From the NCBI RefSeq assembly GCF_004283175.1, contig NZ_RXNW01000024.1:1-35267 (forward strand): a stretch of 35,267 nt of DNA, given 5' to 3'. Positions 35,182 through 35,267 of the stretch are shown in pieces (the stretch's first letter is position 1; each line of letters starts with the position of its first letter). This stretch comes from Legionella longbeachae. GTDB taxonomy: Bacteria; Pseudomonadota; Gammaproteobacteria; Legionellales; Legionellaceae. The notes under the pieces are model-generated. The model saw only the letters and a list, made by a program, of their open reading frames with translations, searched no databases and was not told the DNA's origin. Position numbers and translations under genes: made by a program.

Positions 35182-35267
35182 ATGACCTACTCATTAGATT
35201 TTCGGCAAAAAGTATTAAAAATAAGATCCGAAGAAGGGCTAAGTATAGAACAAGTTGCACTACGATT
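35182..35267 (+). CDS. IS630 family transposase, N-terminal fragment (cut by window edge)
   Basis: The 28 visible residues (MTYSLDFRQKVLKIRSEEGL, then SIEQVALR) match the N-terminal helix-turn-helix of IS630-type transposases, which commonly begin M-x-Y-S-x-D-F/L-R-x-K-V. The window ends inside the gene, so its integrity and the far end of the element cannot be judged. Confidence 0.8.
   Translation, partial: MTYSLDFRQKVLKIRSEEGLSIEQVALR

Overview
The window reads as the chromosome of a Legionella species other than, or divergent from, L. pneumophila. The base composition is AT-rich. The enhA-enhB-enhC cluster with its roughly 1,200-residue Sel1-repeat protein, followed by uvrC, letA and phhA, is a Legionella hallmark. 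Several lineage-specific proteins (a pentatricopeptide-like repeat protein, coiled-coil proteins, a duplicated glycine-zipper protein) look like the accessory or effector-type genes common in the genus. All functional calls come from reading sequence and family knowledge; no database search was run.

Layout. At 1-160 an rRNA-type promoter and leader on the minus strand point out of the left edge, so an rrn operon probably lies just outside. Next come tyrS (minus), an M23 peptidoglycan endopeptidase (plus) and a very large plus-strand membrane protein (3137-7072). That protein joins a rhodanese domain, eight predicted membrane segments, a phosphohistidine swivel domain and an ATP-grasp domain. 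A decayed gene fills 7267-7717. spmA-spmB (minus) stand back to back with a plus-strand run of a DUF1460 amidase-like gene, pepA and holC. A 441-residue orphan follows, then a minus-strand murJ / second M17 aminopeptidase / DUF1840 group, and rpsT.

From about 17.9 to 25.1 kb the window is accessory. It holds the PPR-like repeat protein, a coiled-coil protein whose C-terminus resembles a eukaryotic GAT domain, a 449-residue orphan, a small ribbon-helix-helix regulator facing a SulP transporter, and a 171-residue orphan. The right third is conserved Legionella backbone on the minus strand: phhA, letA, uvrC, enhA, enhB, enhC in transcription order. The right edge carries a 280-residue orphan without a normal start codon, next to the first 86 bases of an IS630-type transposase.

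How the genes fit together. An unusual share of the core genes act on the cell wall: the M23 endopeptidase, the DUF1460 enzyme, MurJ, the EnhA L,D-transpeptidase-like protein and EnhC, which in L. pneumophila restrains muropeptide release. Two M17 aminopeptidases could serve peptide turnover. LetA is the response regulator that drives the transmissive phase in Legionella. The most unusual objects are the rhodanese-membrane-dikinase fusion, the bacterial PPR-like protein and the GAT-like protein.
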